This document shows positions 23,701 to 33,376 of a stretch of DNA of 64,000 nucleotides, piece by piece. Source of the stretch: Hordeum vulgare subsp. vulgare (Eukaryota > Streptophyta > Magnoliopsida > Poales > Poaceae). Every line of letters begins with the position of its first letter. The stretch's first letter is position 1. The translations under genes were made by a program, and so were the position numbers. The notes below the pieces were generated by a model. That model saw only the letters and a program-made list of their open reading frames with translations, searched no databases and was not told the DNA's origin. Location of the stretch: positions 329,304,581-329,368,580 of the forward strand of contig NC_058518.1 of assembly GCF_904849725.1 (NCBI RefSeq). Reading direction: 5' to 3'.

Positions 23701-23864
23701 GTACCTGAAATTGGCCCTTTATTCTTGGCTGTAACAAGGTTAGTAGAAACAACACAAAATTTATATTGGAATCCTCAATATTACTAGTAACAAGATCCTT
23801 GACTAATGCAACTTGAGGATTGACCTTAATCAGGTCATCATGCTCATCAGTCGTTCTTTCACTT

Positions 23865-24809
23865 TTATTCAGTATGCCTGTGACAAAAGAATGCTCCCTC
23901 ATACTTGTGGGAAAAGGGGGGCTTTTCATATAAAACTGCAGGCAAGATAGAGTCAACAACATTGATATCAACAGGTAATTCCTTAAAAGGTTTATGGTGT
24001 TGATCCTCCATTTTCTTAGAAGAACCAATATGAGAGGCAAAGTCTTTGCAAAAATCAATTAGAAGTTGGGAATCAAGACCAATCTTAGCACAAAAGGTGT
24101 TGAAGTAATCAGTTTTCACATAGCTCTCAATGTAATCATGCTCATAATTTATAACGGGTTCAATACCTTTATCAATCTTCCAATCTTCAGTGTTCTTCTG
24201 GATCCTTTCAATAAGATCCCACCTAGCTTCCGTGCTTTTGTTGGAGAATTCCCCACTAGAGGAGGCATCAAGCATCTCTTTATCTTGACGAGAAAGCCTT
24301 GCATAAAAATTTGTAAGAATAATTTCCTTGGGGAGCTCGTGATTGGGACATTTAAGCATTAGGGACTTCAATCTCCCCCAAGCTTGAGCGATGCTTTCTC
24401 CGTCACGAGACCAAAAGTTATAAATATAGTTCCTGTCTCAATGTATTTCATGAAGAGGATAAAACTTTGCATAAAAGAGAGGCATATGATCTTGCCAATT
24501 TAGCAAATGAGAGTTATCAAGAAGCCTATACCAATCCAAAGCCTTATCTTTTAATGATAGAGAGAATAGTTTTCTCATAACAAAATCCATCGATATACCT
24601 GCAAGCTTAAATAAGGAGCATAGTTGTGAAATATATAGCAAGTGTTCGCCTGGATGTCTATCTCCTGCATATCGATTAGCCAAGACACAATCAATAATAC
24701 CAATTGGTATTCTAAAGGGCACAATTTCAATAGGTGGGGGAGGCTTCTCCACCACAATAGCGTTGGGGCGGTTCCCCACAAGCAACAAACCAATAGCAGA
24801 GTTGTCCAT
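23865..24809 (-). pseudogene. gag of Gypsy element III, broken
   Basis: The likely start is at 24809 (MDNSAIG). The first segment, to 24438, carries the gag core with ALDWYRLL and a conserved tryptophan. The second, 23865-24371, continues in another frame with PNHELPKEIILTNFYARLS and an acidic helix-rich tail. A frame break lies near 24372-24437. A further open segment (23684-24058) overlaps toward the protease. No CCHC knuckle was seen. Confidence 0.7.
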
Positions 24810-24897
24810 AGGGACAAAAGGCAGAAACAGCAAAATAAAAATAGCACGTACAGCGTAAAGGTTTCCTTACCAATTTCACTTACCAATAGCGCTTCAC

Positions 24898-24915
24898 TCC
24901 ACGGCGACGGCGCCA
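24898..24915 (-). other. Primer-binding site of element III (tRNA-Asp type)
   Basis: The minus strand reads TGGCGCCGTCGCCGTGGA, two mismatches from the tRNA-Asp complement. It lies 11 nt inside the LTR. Confidence 0.75.
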
Positions 24916-24926
24916 GAAAATGGTCT

Positions 24927-26445
24927 CGATGACCCACAAGTGTAGGTGATCTATCATAGAATTTTCGATAAGTAAGAGTGTCGAATCCAACGAGGAGCGG
25001 AAGGTACTGACAAGCAATCTTGAGCAAGGAATAACTCGAAGTACTGAAAGGTAACTTTTATGGATTTTCTGGTATAAGCAACAAGGAAATAAATGCAGGG
25101 AAAGTAAATGGTGCAGAGGTGCAGCAAGTGGCCCAATACTTTTGAATACAAAGGATAAGCCAAGGGACTAAACTTATAAAGACTAAGGCGTTCTTGAGGA
25201 CATACAGGAGAGATAGTCAAGTGATTTCGCCATATTCCGTCTAGTACTATGTTTTGTATTGATAAGTGTTATGTGGGGGGATCTTAACTAGTGCACTGTC
25301 TAGGCTAAGACAAGTACACTCTTATGATTAAACTCCTTGCAAGCATCCGCAAATACAAGAGAGAAATTAAGGCAAAGCCTAACCATAGCAATAAGCTTTA
25401 GGATCCAACACTCCCTCGTGCAAAAGCATGCGAACTAGGGTTCAGGGTTCTATCACTCCGGCAACCCATCATAAGCATTATTTATACATGATGCATTCCC
25501 CTAGGCCCTTAAAAAGGTAAAGTGTTATGTAGTCGACGTTCACATAACACCACTAGAAGAATAACACCATAACTTAAATATCAATCAACACATATTACTT
25601 CAACATCATATGACTACTATCAACTAGACTTCTCCCATGTCCTCAACAACTAAAGTAACTACTCAGAAGACATAAAAGAGATCATGATCAGAGGGGGTGA
25701 AAATATGATGAACAATCTGGTCATAACAATGATTCTCCAACAATACTCAATAGCATTCACAACAAAAGAGTAATCAACACCGGTAGACTAAAGGGATGAA
25801 TAGTGCAAGGTACAACTCCGATTGCGATGGTAAAGTGAGATGGGGTGAAGATGGAGATGGTGCAGGTGTTGAGGGTGATAGTGATGATGATCTCGATGAT
25901 GCCCGTGACGATGGTGATGACGAAGAGGACGATCTCCCCTTCCGGAGGAGTTCTCCCCAGCGGAATCTGCCCGCCTAAAGGTCTTTTCTTCTCTATAGGT
26001 TTTCACCCCGGAGCGACAGCGGGACTCCGGAAAAACTTCTGTCCCCGTAACTTTAAGGTCACGAGGGTCATATAGGCCAAACGAGAGCATCGGAGGCGGG
26101 ACCCACCACCCAAGTGGCCTCTGGGCGCGGCCTAGGGGTGACCTGCGCCACCAGGTCGCTTGGGTGCCTGGTTGCCCCCCCCCCTCCGACCCTTCTTCGG
26201 CCTGTCTTCATGATCTGTTCGGAAACTCGTCCCCCATAAATTTCAGCTCAACTGGAGATGTTCTGATTTGGCAACTCTTCATGCTATTTTCTCCGTTGAA
26301 TCCTGCGTCTGCTGTTTCGGCACCAGAAAGTTGTAAATTGTGTAAAATAAGCCAACACACTATAAGAACGACATCATAATGTGAAATATATCAATGAATA
26401 GAGACAAATTATGATACAAAATAGTGATGCATTTTGGACGTATCA
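24927..26445 (-). mobile_element. 5' LTR of element III
   Basis: The LTR is complete, 1519 bp, opening TGATACGTCC on the minus strand at 26445. It aligns with 16324-17668 with many scattered differences. Confidence 0.8.
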
Positions 26446-27177
26446 ACGGTTGCCACCAAGGAGAAAACAACGGTGCTTGTGATCAAGGTTGCAAGGATTG
26501 TTTACCTTATGCAAAGTTCGTTAATGCAGTTGTCTGTTGCTTTGAGTTTACACTTTGGGTGGGGCTCGCAACTTAATACCAACGAGATGTTTTGGATAGA
26601 TATCTCAAGGTGGTTGATTAGTAAGTAGATGATGATGAATAAACGGTCTACTTGTTTTGGCGTACTGCCCATTACTATTGAGCTTCTAACTTTCAAGTAG
26701 CATAATTAGCATTGCAGTGCGTTTATAATTCTGTCAATTGCCCAGCTGTAATTTGTTTACCCATGCATAGTTGTTTATCGTCTTTTGGGAGAGAGACATC
26801 ACTAGTGAACATCATGTGACTCAGGTCCATATTACCACCATTGTTTACACCTCCACCATTTACCGTTTTTATTTACTTTTCCGTTGCAATCACTATCACT
26901 ATTCCCGCTTGTGTTTTGATCCTTTGCAAACTACAAGGCCGGAGAGATTGAGAACTTCTCTATACTCGTTGGGAGCAAAGTTATTTGTTGTGTGTGCAGG
27001 TCCACGTCTTCTGCTAGCGGCAGAGCAGCGGACACCTACTTGTTGATCCTCAAAGTCCTCCTGGTTCGATAAACCTTACAGTCCCCGTCTAAGGGAAATC
27101 TGTTGCTGACTACATCTCCACCTTCCACTTGGGGTAACCAACGAGGGGCGAGAAGTATATTCATCAACTCGTCATCA
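26446..27177 (+). mobile_element. 3' LTR of element II, second part
   Basis: Continuation of 15405-16323. It ends CTCGTCATCA like the 5' LTR remnant at 11511. The total LTR length without the insert is about 1651 bp. Confidence 0.75.
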
Positions 27178-29340
27178 GACGTCCTCTAATTTGTTGTTGC
27201 AATTTTTTATGTGGCTGCAATGGGTATCTAGTATGATCGCATCTTACTTACGCAAAGCCACAACGGTGATATGCAAATTGCTATTTAACCTTCTGCAAGG
27301 ACTGCCTTGGTCAAATCCAATTCAACTAAAGTTGAAGAAACAAACACCCGCCAGTCATCTTTATCCAACAAGTTGCATGTCACTCGTCGAAGCCGTCTCT
27401 CGTATGCGTACGAGTAAAGTTGGTCCGGGCCGCTTTAATCCAACAATACCGCTGAATTAAGAAAAGACTAAGGAGGGCAGCAAATTAAACATCAACGCCC
27501 ACAAACTTTTTCGTGTTCTACTCGAGATGTCATCTACGCATGAACCTAGATAATGATGCCACTCTTGGGGAACGTTGCATGGGAAACAAAAAATTTCCTA
27601 CGCACACACAATACCTATCCATGGTGATGATCATCTACGAGAGGGGAGAGTGAATCTACATACCCTTATAGATCGCTAAGCGGAAGCGTATATAACGCGG
27701 TTGATCTCATCATGATCCGTCCCGCGATCCCATCACAATCCATCTCGATCTAGTGTCGAAACGACGGCATCTCCGCGTTCAGCACACCTACAACTCGATG
27801 ACGATCTCCGCCTTCTTGATCCAGAAAGAGGGGCGGAGAGGTAGATGAGTTCTCCAGCACTGCGGCGTGGTGGTGGTGGTGGTGGTTGAACTATTCCAGA
27901 AGGGCTTCGCCTAAGCACCGTTGAAACTAGACTAAAGGAGAAACAGATCTAGAGAGAGGGCAACACATGGCTGATTTGTCGTGTTTCAAAACCCTCAAAA
28001 CCTCTAGTATATATAGGAGGAGGGAGAGGAGGCAGCCTTGGCCCCTCCTCCAAGGAGAAGGGGTCGGCAGAACCAAAGGAGGAGTCCACCTCCACACAGG
28101 AGGTGGACTACTTTGGGAGGACTCTTCGTTCCCTTCCTTTTAAAGTTGTTTTACCTCTTATCTCCACTTCCTAGATGCATGGGCCTTTCAGAGAGGTTTC
28201 GGCCAGCCCACCAATGGCTGGTACACCTCCTCTCACAGCCCATAAGGCACTTGGGTCATTACACCCCTCTCGGTGGTCCCCCGGCACCCTCCCGGCACTC
28301 CCGATACACTACCGATGATCCCGAAACTTTTCCGGTGACCAAAACAGGACTTCCTATATATCAATATCTAGCTCCAGACCATTTCGAAGCTCCTTGTGTT
28401 GTATTGGATCTCATCCGGGACTCCGAACAACCTTCGGTCACCAGCACCTATAACTCAGCTATACCGAAACGTCACCAAACCTTAAGTGTGCAGACCCTGC
28501 AGGTTCGAGAACTATGCAGACATGACCTGAGACATTCTACGGTCAATAACCAATAGCAGGACCTGGATGCCCATATTGGCTTCTATATATTCTACGAAGA
28601 TCTTTATCGGTTGAACCTCTATGTCAAGGATTCAGTTAATCCCGTATGGTGTTTCCTTTGTCCTTCGGTATGTTACTTGCGTGAGATTCGATCGTCAGTA
28701 TCTCCATACCTAGTTCAATCTCGTTACCGGCAAGTCTCTTTACTCGTTCTGAAATACAAGATCCCGTGGATAACTCCTTAGTCACATTGCTTGCAAGGCT
28801 TATTGTGATGTATTACCGAGTGGGCCCCAAGATACCTCTCCATCACACGGAGTGACAAATCCCAGTCTTGATCCATGCCAACCCAACAAACGCCTTCGAA
28901 GATACCTGTAGAGCACCTTTATAGTCACCCAGTTATGTTACGACGTTTGATACACACGAGGTATTTCTTCGGTGTCCGGGAGTTGCATGATCAAATGTCC
29001 ATAGGAACATATACATTCACATGCAGAAAACAGTAGCAACAAACTGACACGACCATATGCTAAGTTCATAGTTTGGGTCTTTTCCAACACACCATTCTCC
29101 TAATGATGTGATCTCATTATCAAGTGACAACACTTGTCTATGGCTAGAAAATCTTAACCATCTTTAATCAATGAGCTAGTCAACTAGAGGCTTACTAGGG
29201 ACAGTGTTTTGTGTATGTATGCACACATGTATTTCAGTTTCCAATCAATACAATTATAACATGGATAATAAACGATTATCGTGAACAAGGAAATATAGTA
29301 ATGACTAATTTATTATTGTCTCTAGGGCATATTTTCAATA
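27178..29340 (-). mobile_element. BARE/Angela-type Copia element, 5' part only, minus strand
   Basis: A 5' LTR (27563-29340) is followed, in its own direction, by the first 385 bp of interior (27178-27562), which matches 47122-47508 of the complete BARE element. It is cut at 27178 by element II. The LTR ends degenerate (TCTTGGGG and TTTTCAATA in place of TGTTGGGG and TTCCAACA), so this copy is older than the one at 40732. It separates LINE sequence on the right from the Gypsy nest on the left. Confidence 0.85.
27563..29340 (-). mobile_element. 5' LTR of the truncated BARE/Angela element
   Basis: 1778 bp, colinear with the 1811-bp LTRs at 40732 and 47509, for example GAACTATGCAGACATGACC and GGACCTGGATGCCCATATTGG near 28508 and 28560. 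Confidence 0.85.
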
Positions 29341-29676
29341 AACTTGTCTAGACCAAATTTTCTCCACCATAGGACAGAAATCCTCATTTCGTAGCCAAGA
29401 TAAGTCAAAGCGAAACTCATGAGGTTTAGGCGCTTCTCTGCCTTCCTCTCCAGAACAAAGAAGTAAACGATTATGATCAGAGATCTCTCTGGCCAGTTTC
29501 CTCACTGAGACCATAGGGAATAAATCTTCCCACTCACTGGTCATCATAATCCTAAACATACTAAGACCAGCGTAGAAACTAGCTAGCTCCAACAGGAATT
29601 CCTCCTTTGTTTCTTCATGCATGTGAAGAACCATAAACCACCAGCAGACCCCATTCTATCTTCTTCTTCACATCTT
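29341..29676 (-). pseudogene. LINE ORF2 endonuclease fragment (downstream piece)
   Basis: On the minus strand it encodes the end of an exonuclease-endonuclease-phosphatase domain. The ISDHN motif and FRFDLSWLRNEDF are typical of L1-type plant LINE ORF2. A frameshift lies near 29630, shortly after VVYGSS. The piece continues upstream at 30834 beyond the inserted Harbinger element, and is cut at 29341 by the BARE/Angela LTR. A stretch outside the insertions but homologous to coding LINE explains both. Confidence 0.75.
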
Positions 29677-29861
29677 TAAGAGTATCTCTAACAGCGGCGT
29701 CAAAAGACGCGGGCGCGCAGTAAACTGACTATTTAGCACGTGCGGGACATTTTCGCGCGCTCCAGCGAAGACGGAAAAGTAACGCGCGCTGTAAACGATT
29801 GCGCACGCGGGAGAAAGCGGGAGGCCGCGCGCTAGATTTGGCGCACCGTTTCCGGTGTGCC

Positions 29862-29868
29862 TATAAAT
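29862..29868 (+). promoter_or_regulatory. TATA box for the AP2 gene
   Basis: TATAAAT stands 122 bp before the ATG chosen for the AP2 gene. It overlaps the vicinity of an earlier in-frame ATG at 29870, which would then lie at or before the transcription start, favouring the later ATG. Confidence 0.5.
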
Positions 29869-29989
29869 TGTGGCGCTCGCCACGGGGCTAACCGTCGCCC
29901 TCCACACTGCCACGCGCGTTGTGCCGCTTCCTCGCCGCTTCCTCTGCCGCTTCCCCGCCCCGACACCGACGCGCCCCCATCGAGCCACC

Positions 29990-30577
29990 ATGTCGCCGCA
30001 CCACCGTGGATCTTCGGGCTACCGCGGCATCCGTGAGCGCCCCTCCGGCGCCTACTACGCCGAGATCCGGTCCGGCGACGTCCGCCTCGGCCTCGGCACG
30101 TTTGAGACCTCGCACGAGCCCGCCCGCGCGTACGACACGGCGGCGTGGCGCCTAGGGAGGCCTCGCGCGCAGATGAACTTCCACGACGTCTACACGCGCA
30201 AGCAGGCACAGGCTGTCGCCCCTCCGCCTCGTCTGATAACAGACCAGGACAATGAGGACCAACGTCGGCGGCAGCGCCGCCTCCTCATCGCCGAGGAGAA
30301 CGAGGGAGCCATGGCGGAGTGGCGTCGGCGGCACCCGGAGGACGTCGCTGTCGAGAACGCCTTCTGGGCGAAGAAGACGACAAGGCGCTGCGCGGAGCAG
30401 GTGGACAGGCGTCGGCGCAAGGCACTAGCAATATTGCAGTGCGATCTCGTCAACGTCGGTGGGAAGTCGTTCTTCGGGAGTGACGATGAACGTTGGGATG
30501 ACATTTGGCTCCATACTCTGACAACACCACCGAGGATAATGATGATGATGATGAGGACGACTAGGAATAGGTCCTAG
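29990..30577 (+). CDS. AP2/ERF-domain protein carried by a Harbinger-like element
   Basis: A 195-residue protein begins at ATGTCGCCG in good context (CCACC before the ATG); an upstream in-frame ATG at 29870 is less likely. Residues about 10-68 form one AP2/ERF DNA-binding domain: GYRGIRERPSG, then YYAEIRSGDVRLGLGTF, then ARAYDTAAWRLGRPRAQMNF. The usual WLGTF reads GLGTF, so a DNA-contacting tryptophan is missing. The rest is Arg- and Glu-rich (RRRQRRLL, EWRRRHPED). The last 20 codons give a Met run from GATGATGATG, whereas another frame gives an Asp/Glu tail ending at the same place, so a small indel likely shifted the end. Whether it acts as a transcription factor is unknown. Confidence 0.65.
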   Translation: MSPHHRGSSGYRGIRERPSGAYYAEIRSGDVRLGLGTFETSHEPARAYDTAAWRLGRPRAQMNFHDVYTRKQAQAVAPPPRLITDQDNEDQRRRQRRLLIAEENEGAMAEWRRRHPEDVAVENAFWAKKTTRRCAEQVDRRRRKALAILQCDLVNVGGKSFFGSDDERWDDIWLHTLTTPPRIMMMMMRTTRNRS

Positions 30578-30833
30578 TAGTTGCACCGTAGTTTTTATCT
30601 ATCTATGTGATGTATCGTTTTATCTATGTATTCTAAAATATCTATCGTTTAATCTATATATCTATGTGTCGTTTAATCTATCTATCTATGCATTTTAGCC
30701 CACCTGCTGAAGCTACGCATGCGCTAAATTTACCGTGGCCGCTGGAGCCAGCGCTCCCGTCGCGCTAAAATAGACTCTCGGTGCGCTGCAAAATGATTTT
30801 TAGCGCGTTCCACGGCTGTTAGAGATGCTCTAA

Positions 30834-30975
30834 GAGTGACTTGAATAACATACTTGCCTTTCCTTATCTTTTCTAGCCCCAACCAGAATACCACCTGATT
30901 TGCCATTTGAGGGAATCCAGTCCCACTCAAAAGCATTAAAAGGGTCAATATGATCAGATGAGATTCCATGAATTA
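30834..30975 (-). pseudogene. LINE ORF2 endonuclease fragment (upstream piece)
   Basis: The minus strand gives FNAFEWDWIPSNGKSGGILV, the SNGxSGGIL region of the L1-type endonuclease, preceding the piece at 29341-29676. The sequence homologous to LINE ends near 30975, close to the 3' end of the P450 gene. Confidence 0.7.
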
Positions 30976-31064
30976 TGAACATCAGCCACTGAGATGCATA
31001 TGAACATTCAGTTCAGACAAGCAGGTTCAGCAAGTAGTGTGGCTGTCTAAACTCTAAAGCACCG

Positions 31065-32636
31065 TTAGCTCCTGCTTCGGGGCACCAACCTCACGCATAG
31101 CGGCTTGGCCATGACGACGGTGAACTCCGGCTTCTCGGCGAAGTCCACCTCGTCGCCTGGAACCTCCTGCCACTCGAACTCCCTAACCAGATTGGCCACG
31201 AAGTACTCAAGGTGAAGCATGGCGACGCCGAGTCCGGCGCAGATCCTCCTCCCGACGCCGAACGGCATCATCCTGATCTCCCTGCTGCCGGCCACATCCA
31301 CCCCCTCGCCATCGCCGCCTGGCAAGAATCGCTCCGGCACGAACTCCATCGGCTTCTCCCACTCCCGCTCGTCCCTGCCCATCTCGGCCACCATGAAGTT
31401 CACAGTGGCGCCCTTGGGGATCAGGTACCCGTCAATCTCCATGTCCTCCATCGCCTTGTGCGGCACCACGAAGTGCGCCGGCGGGTGCCTGCGCAGTCCC
31501 TCGAGGACGACGGCTTTGAGGTAAGGCATCTTGTGGATATCCTCCTCGGAGACCTCTTCCTGGTCGCCTCCGGTTGTGGCGCCGATCTCCTTATAGAGCT
31601 TCTCCTGGATGGCCGGGTTCTTGACGAGCTCAGCCATGATCCATTGCAGCCCGGTGGAGGTGGTGTCGGTTCCGGCGATAAGGAACTCGGAGCAGAGTAT
31701 GATCATCTCGTCGTCCGTGAGCGCGCGGCCACCCTCTTCAGGGAGCTTGATGTCGAGCAGGGTGTCGACGTATGAGTGCTCGAACGTGGTCTCCGCCATC
31801 GGCAACACGACGCCGGCGCCTCGGTTGATCTGCTTCTTGCGCTCCCGCCGCGCGTCAATCAGCGGCATGAAGAGCTCCCTCTGCCGCCGCCGCAGGGCGA
31901 GGCCCATCTTGAGACGGCCGCGAAAAAGGTGCTTGGTGACAGCCGGCCAGAAGGCGAAGACACTCGTCTTGCGCGCGACGTACAGGAGCCAGTCGCGCTG
32001 CGCGGCGCCGACCGCCCGTACCGCGGCCTCGTCGAGCCTCTCGCCGAAGCACATGAGCACGAGGAGGCAGAACATAGCGTACCGGAACGCCTCCATAACC
32101 AAGACCCCGCGGGGCGCCACCTCCACGCCGGGGCCGGAGCCGGACTCCGGCCGCAGCTTGTCGGCGAGCACGCGGCGCACCCAGGCGCGCGCGGGCGCGA
32201 AGAGGCGGACGCGCGACGGGTGCAGCGTCTCCGAGAGGAGGTTGCGCCTCAGGAGGCGCCACGCGGGCCCGTAGCAGGCGCGCGCGACGGTGTGGCCGGT
32301 CTCGCCGAAAAGGCCGCGCGTGACCGCCGGGCGGTCAGCCAGAGCGGCGCCGCGCTCCACCAGGGCGGCGTGGGCCACTCGCCGGTCGGCCACGAAGATG
32401 GAGAGGCGGGAGCCGACGCGCAGCGACACGACGGGGCCGTGCTGCGCCATGAGGCGCCGGAGAAGGGGCTCCATGTTGGCTGAGGAGTGCCTCAGCCACA
32501 GTAGGCTGCCGAGCAACGGCAAGGAGAACGGGCCCGGCGGGATTCGGCTGCCATTCTTGGCCGCGCTGCGTTGCGCGAGCAGGACGATGACGATGGGGAG
32601 GAGGAGGGCGAGAGGGAGGAGCAGCCATGCTTCCAT
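31065..32636 (-). CDS. Cytochrome P450, CYP89-like
   Basis: An intact single-exon gene of 523 codons. It encodes an ER-anchored haem monooxygenase. An N-terminal hydrophobic anchor (residues 4-21) is followed by a proline hinge (PPGPF, about 33), the I-helix AGTDTT (about 320), ExxR in EGLRR (about 379), the PERF motif (about 435) and the haem loop FGVGRRICAG with its cysteine ligand (about 463). The SETLHPSRVRLFAPAR and GETGHTVARACYGPAWRLLRRN segments resemble the CYP89 family of A-type plant P450s, usually about 500-530 residues and often intronless. One Arabidopsis member, CYP89A9, acts in chlorophyll catabolite conversion; the substrate here cannot be inferred. No lesion was found. The gene lies between a LINE remnant and a Tourist MITE. 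Confidence 0.9.
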   Translation of the reverse strand: MEAWLLLPLALLLPIVIVLLAQRSAAKNGSRIPPGPFSLPLLGSLLWLRHSSANMEPLLRRLMAQHGPVVSLRVGSRLSIFVADRRVAHAALVERGAALADRPAVTRGLFGETGHTVARACYGPAWRLLRRNLLSETLHPSRVRLFAPARAWVRRVLADKLRPESGSGPGVEVAPRGVLVMEAFRYAMFCLLVLMCFGERLDEAAVRAVGAAQRDWLLYVARKTSVFAFWPAVTKHLFRGRLKMGLALRRRQRELFMPLIDARRERKKQINRGAGVVLPMAETTFEHSYVDTLLDIKLPEEGGRALTDDEMIILCSEFLIAGTDTTSTGLQWIMAELVKNPAIQEKLYKEIGATTGGDQEEVSEEDIHKMPYLKAVVLEGLRRHPPAHFVVPHKAMEDMEIDGYLIPKGATVNFMVAEMGRDEREWEKPMEFVPERFLPGGDGEGVDVAGSREIRMMPFGVGRRICAGLGVAMLHLEYFVANLVREFEWQEVPGDEVDFAEKPEFTVVMAKPLCVRLVPRSRS

Positions 32637-32983
32637 GGTGATTGATCTCTTCGCTTTTGCTTCGTTCTGCTCCGTCTCGTCAGTTCATCTTAGCCCTGAT
32701 CTGCTTCAGATTTTCAGTGAACCGGTGGCAGATACTGCTAGTTGGATAAAGGAAACGACGACAACAACACGTCAACAAGCATGGCTTCGTTTATTTTATT
32801 TATTGTCATGCGATCGGTTAGCGATCCGATGCATCTGAAAGCAAGGGGTAGCCGTAGTGTAGCCGTAGTGTTTGATTTTCAAGATGCAAAATGGACCATG
32901 CTACCATTCAGATTTTAGCGTCCCTAGACGCGTGATGCACGCCTAAAGTGAGGGCGGCTCCAACGTGAGATCTACTGTATTAA
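32637..32983. promoter_or_regulatory. Upstream region of the P450 gene
   Basis: About 350 bp between the P450 start codon and a Tourist-like MITE. An AT-rich stretch TTTATTTTATTTATTG at about 32790-32805 could hold a TATA-like signal on the minus strand. I see no coding or repeat feature here. Confidence 0.35.
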
Positions 32984-33373
32984 GGCTCTGTTTGAACCAT
33001 CCAGATTGTATAATCCAGCTTTTATAATCTATTTTGTTTCCAAACAAGACAGATTATAGTGTAGATTATAAAAACTAGATAGACAGATTACTAAAAACTC
33101 ATAATCTACTATACACCAGCTAAAATTAAATTATGAATTGCTAATGACACATTAACCTTGTAAAGTTGGAGATAATTACATTCCTACCACCACCACCCTC
33201 CTTCTTTTAAAAAAAATAGAGGACAGACAGGTCATTATTCAATGAAAACCTGGTTTACAGTTTATATAATCTAGCCTTCAAACATGTTTACCTGAATTAT
33301 TTTTATAAACCAGATTATATAATCTACTATCATAATCTAGATTATTATAATTTATTATGGTTCCAAACAGACC
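32984..33373. mobile_element. Tourist-like MITE
   Basis: A 390-bp AT-rich element with termini GGCTCTGTTTG and, on the complement, GGTCTGTTTGGAA. It is flanked by TAA on both sides (32981-32983 and 33374-33376). The interior holds repeated TATAATCTA words and no ORF. Termini and 3-bp duplication fit Tourist/PIF-Harbinger. Confidence 0.8.
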
Positions 33374-33376
33374 TAA

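Larger units (their letters stand above)
16324..26445 (-). mobile_element. Athila-like Gypsy element III, minus strand, nearly full length
   Basis: This 10.1-kb element lies within the 3' LTR of element II. In its own direction the order is 5' LTR (24927-26445), tRNA-Asp-type primer site, gag, protease, RT, RNase H, zinc-binding and integrase core, then a separate small coiled-coil ORF, a 1.7-kb non-coding part, polypurine tract and 3' LTR (16324-17668). The integrase sequence without chromodomain, the tRNA-Asp primer site and an extra ORF after pol point to the Athila lineage. All pol parts carry frameshifts or stops, so the copy cannot move by itself. I could not find a clean target duplication. 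Confidence 0.8.
11419..27177 (+). mobile_element. Gypsy element II (gag-only, non-autonomous), plus strand, interrupted by element III
   Basis: The element keeps the last 93 bp of its 5' LTR (11419-11511), a primer site, a single gag-like gene, a non-coding interior to 15404 and a 3' LTR split in two by element III. The matching string AAGGGAAATCTGTTGCTGAC near 11430 and near 27092 proves that the two ends are the same LTR. No protease, RT or integrase is present, so mobility must have come from another element. The 3' LTR end at 27177 abuts the interior of a BARE/Angela element, which II therefore entered. Confidence 0.75.
29680..30830. mobile_element. PIF/Harbinger-like DNA element carrying an AP2 gene
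   Basis: Terminal inverted repeats GAGTATCTCTAACAGC at the left and GAGCATCTCTAACAGCC (complement) at the right bound 1151 bp. Both sides carry TAA (29677-29679 and 30831-30833), the 3-bp target duplication usual for PIF/Harbinger elements. It sits within the LINE fragment, whose coding continues on both sides. No transposase is present; the only gene is an AP2-domain ORF. Confidence 0.75.

Noticed and set aside
31212..32483. Long open frames on the plus strand opposite the P450 gene (up to 235 codons)
   Set aside because: They are antisense shadows of a GC-rich coding sequence. The minus-strand frame has every P450 motif.
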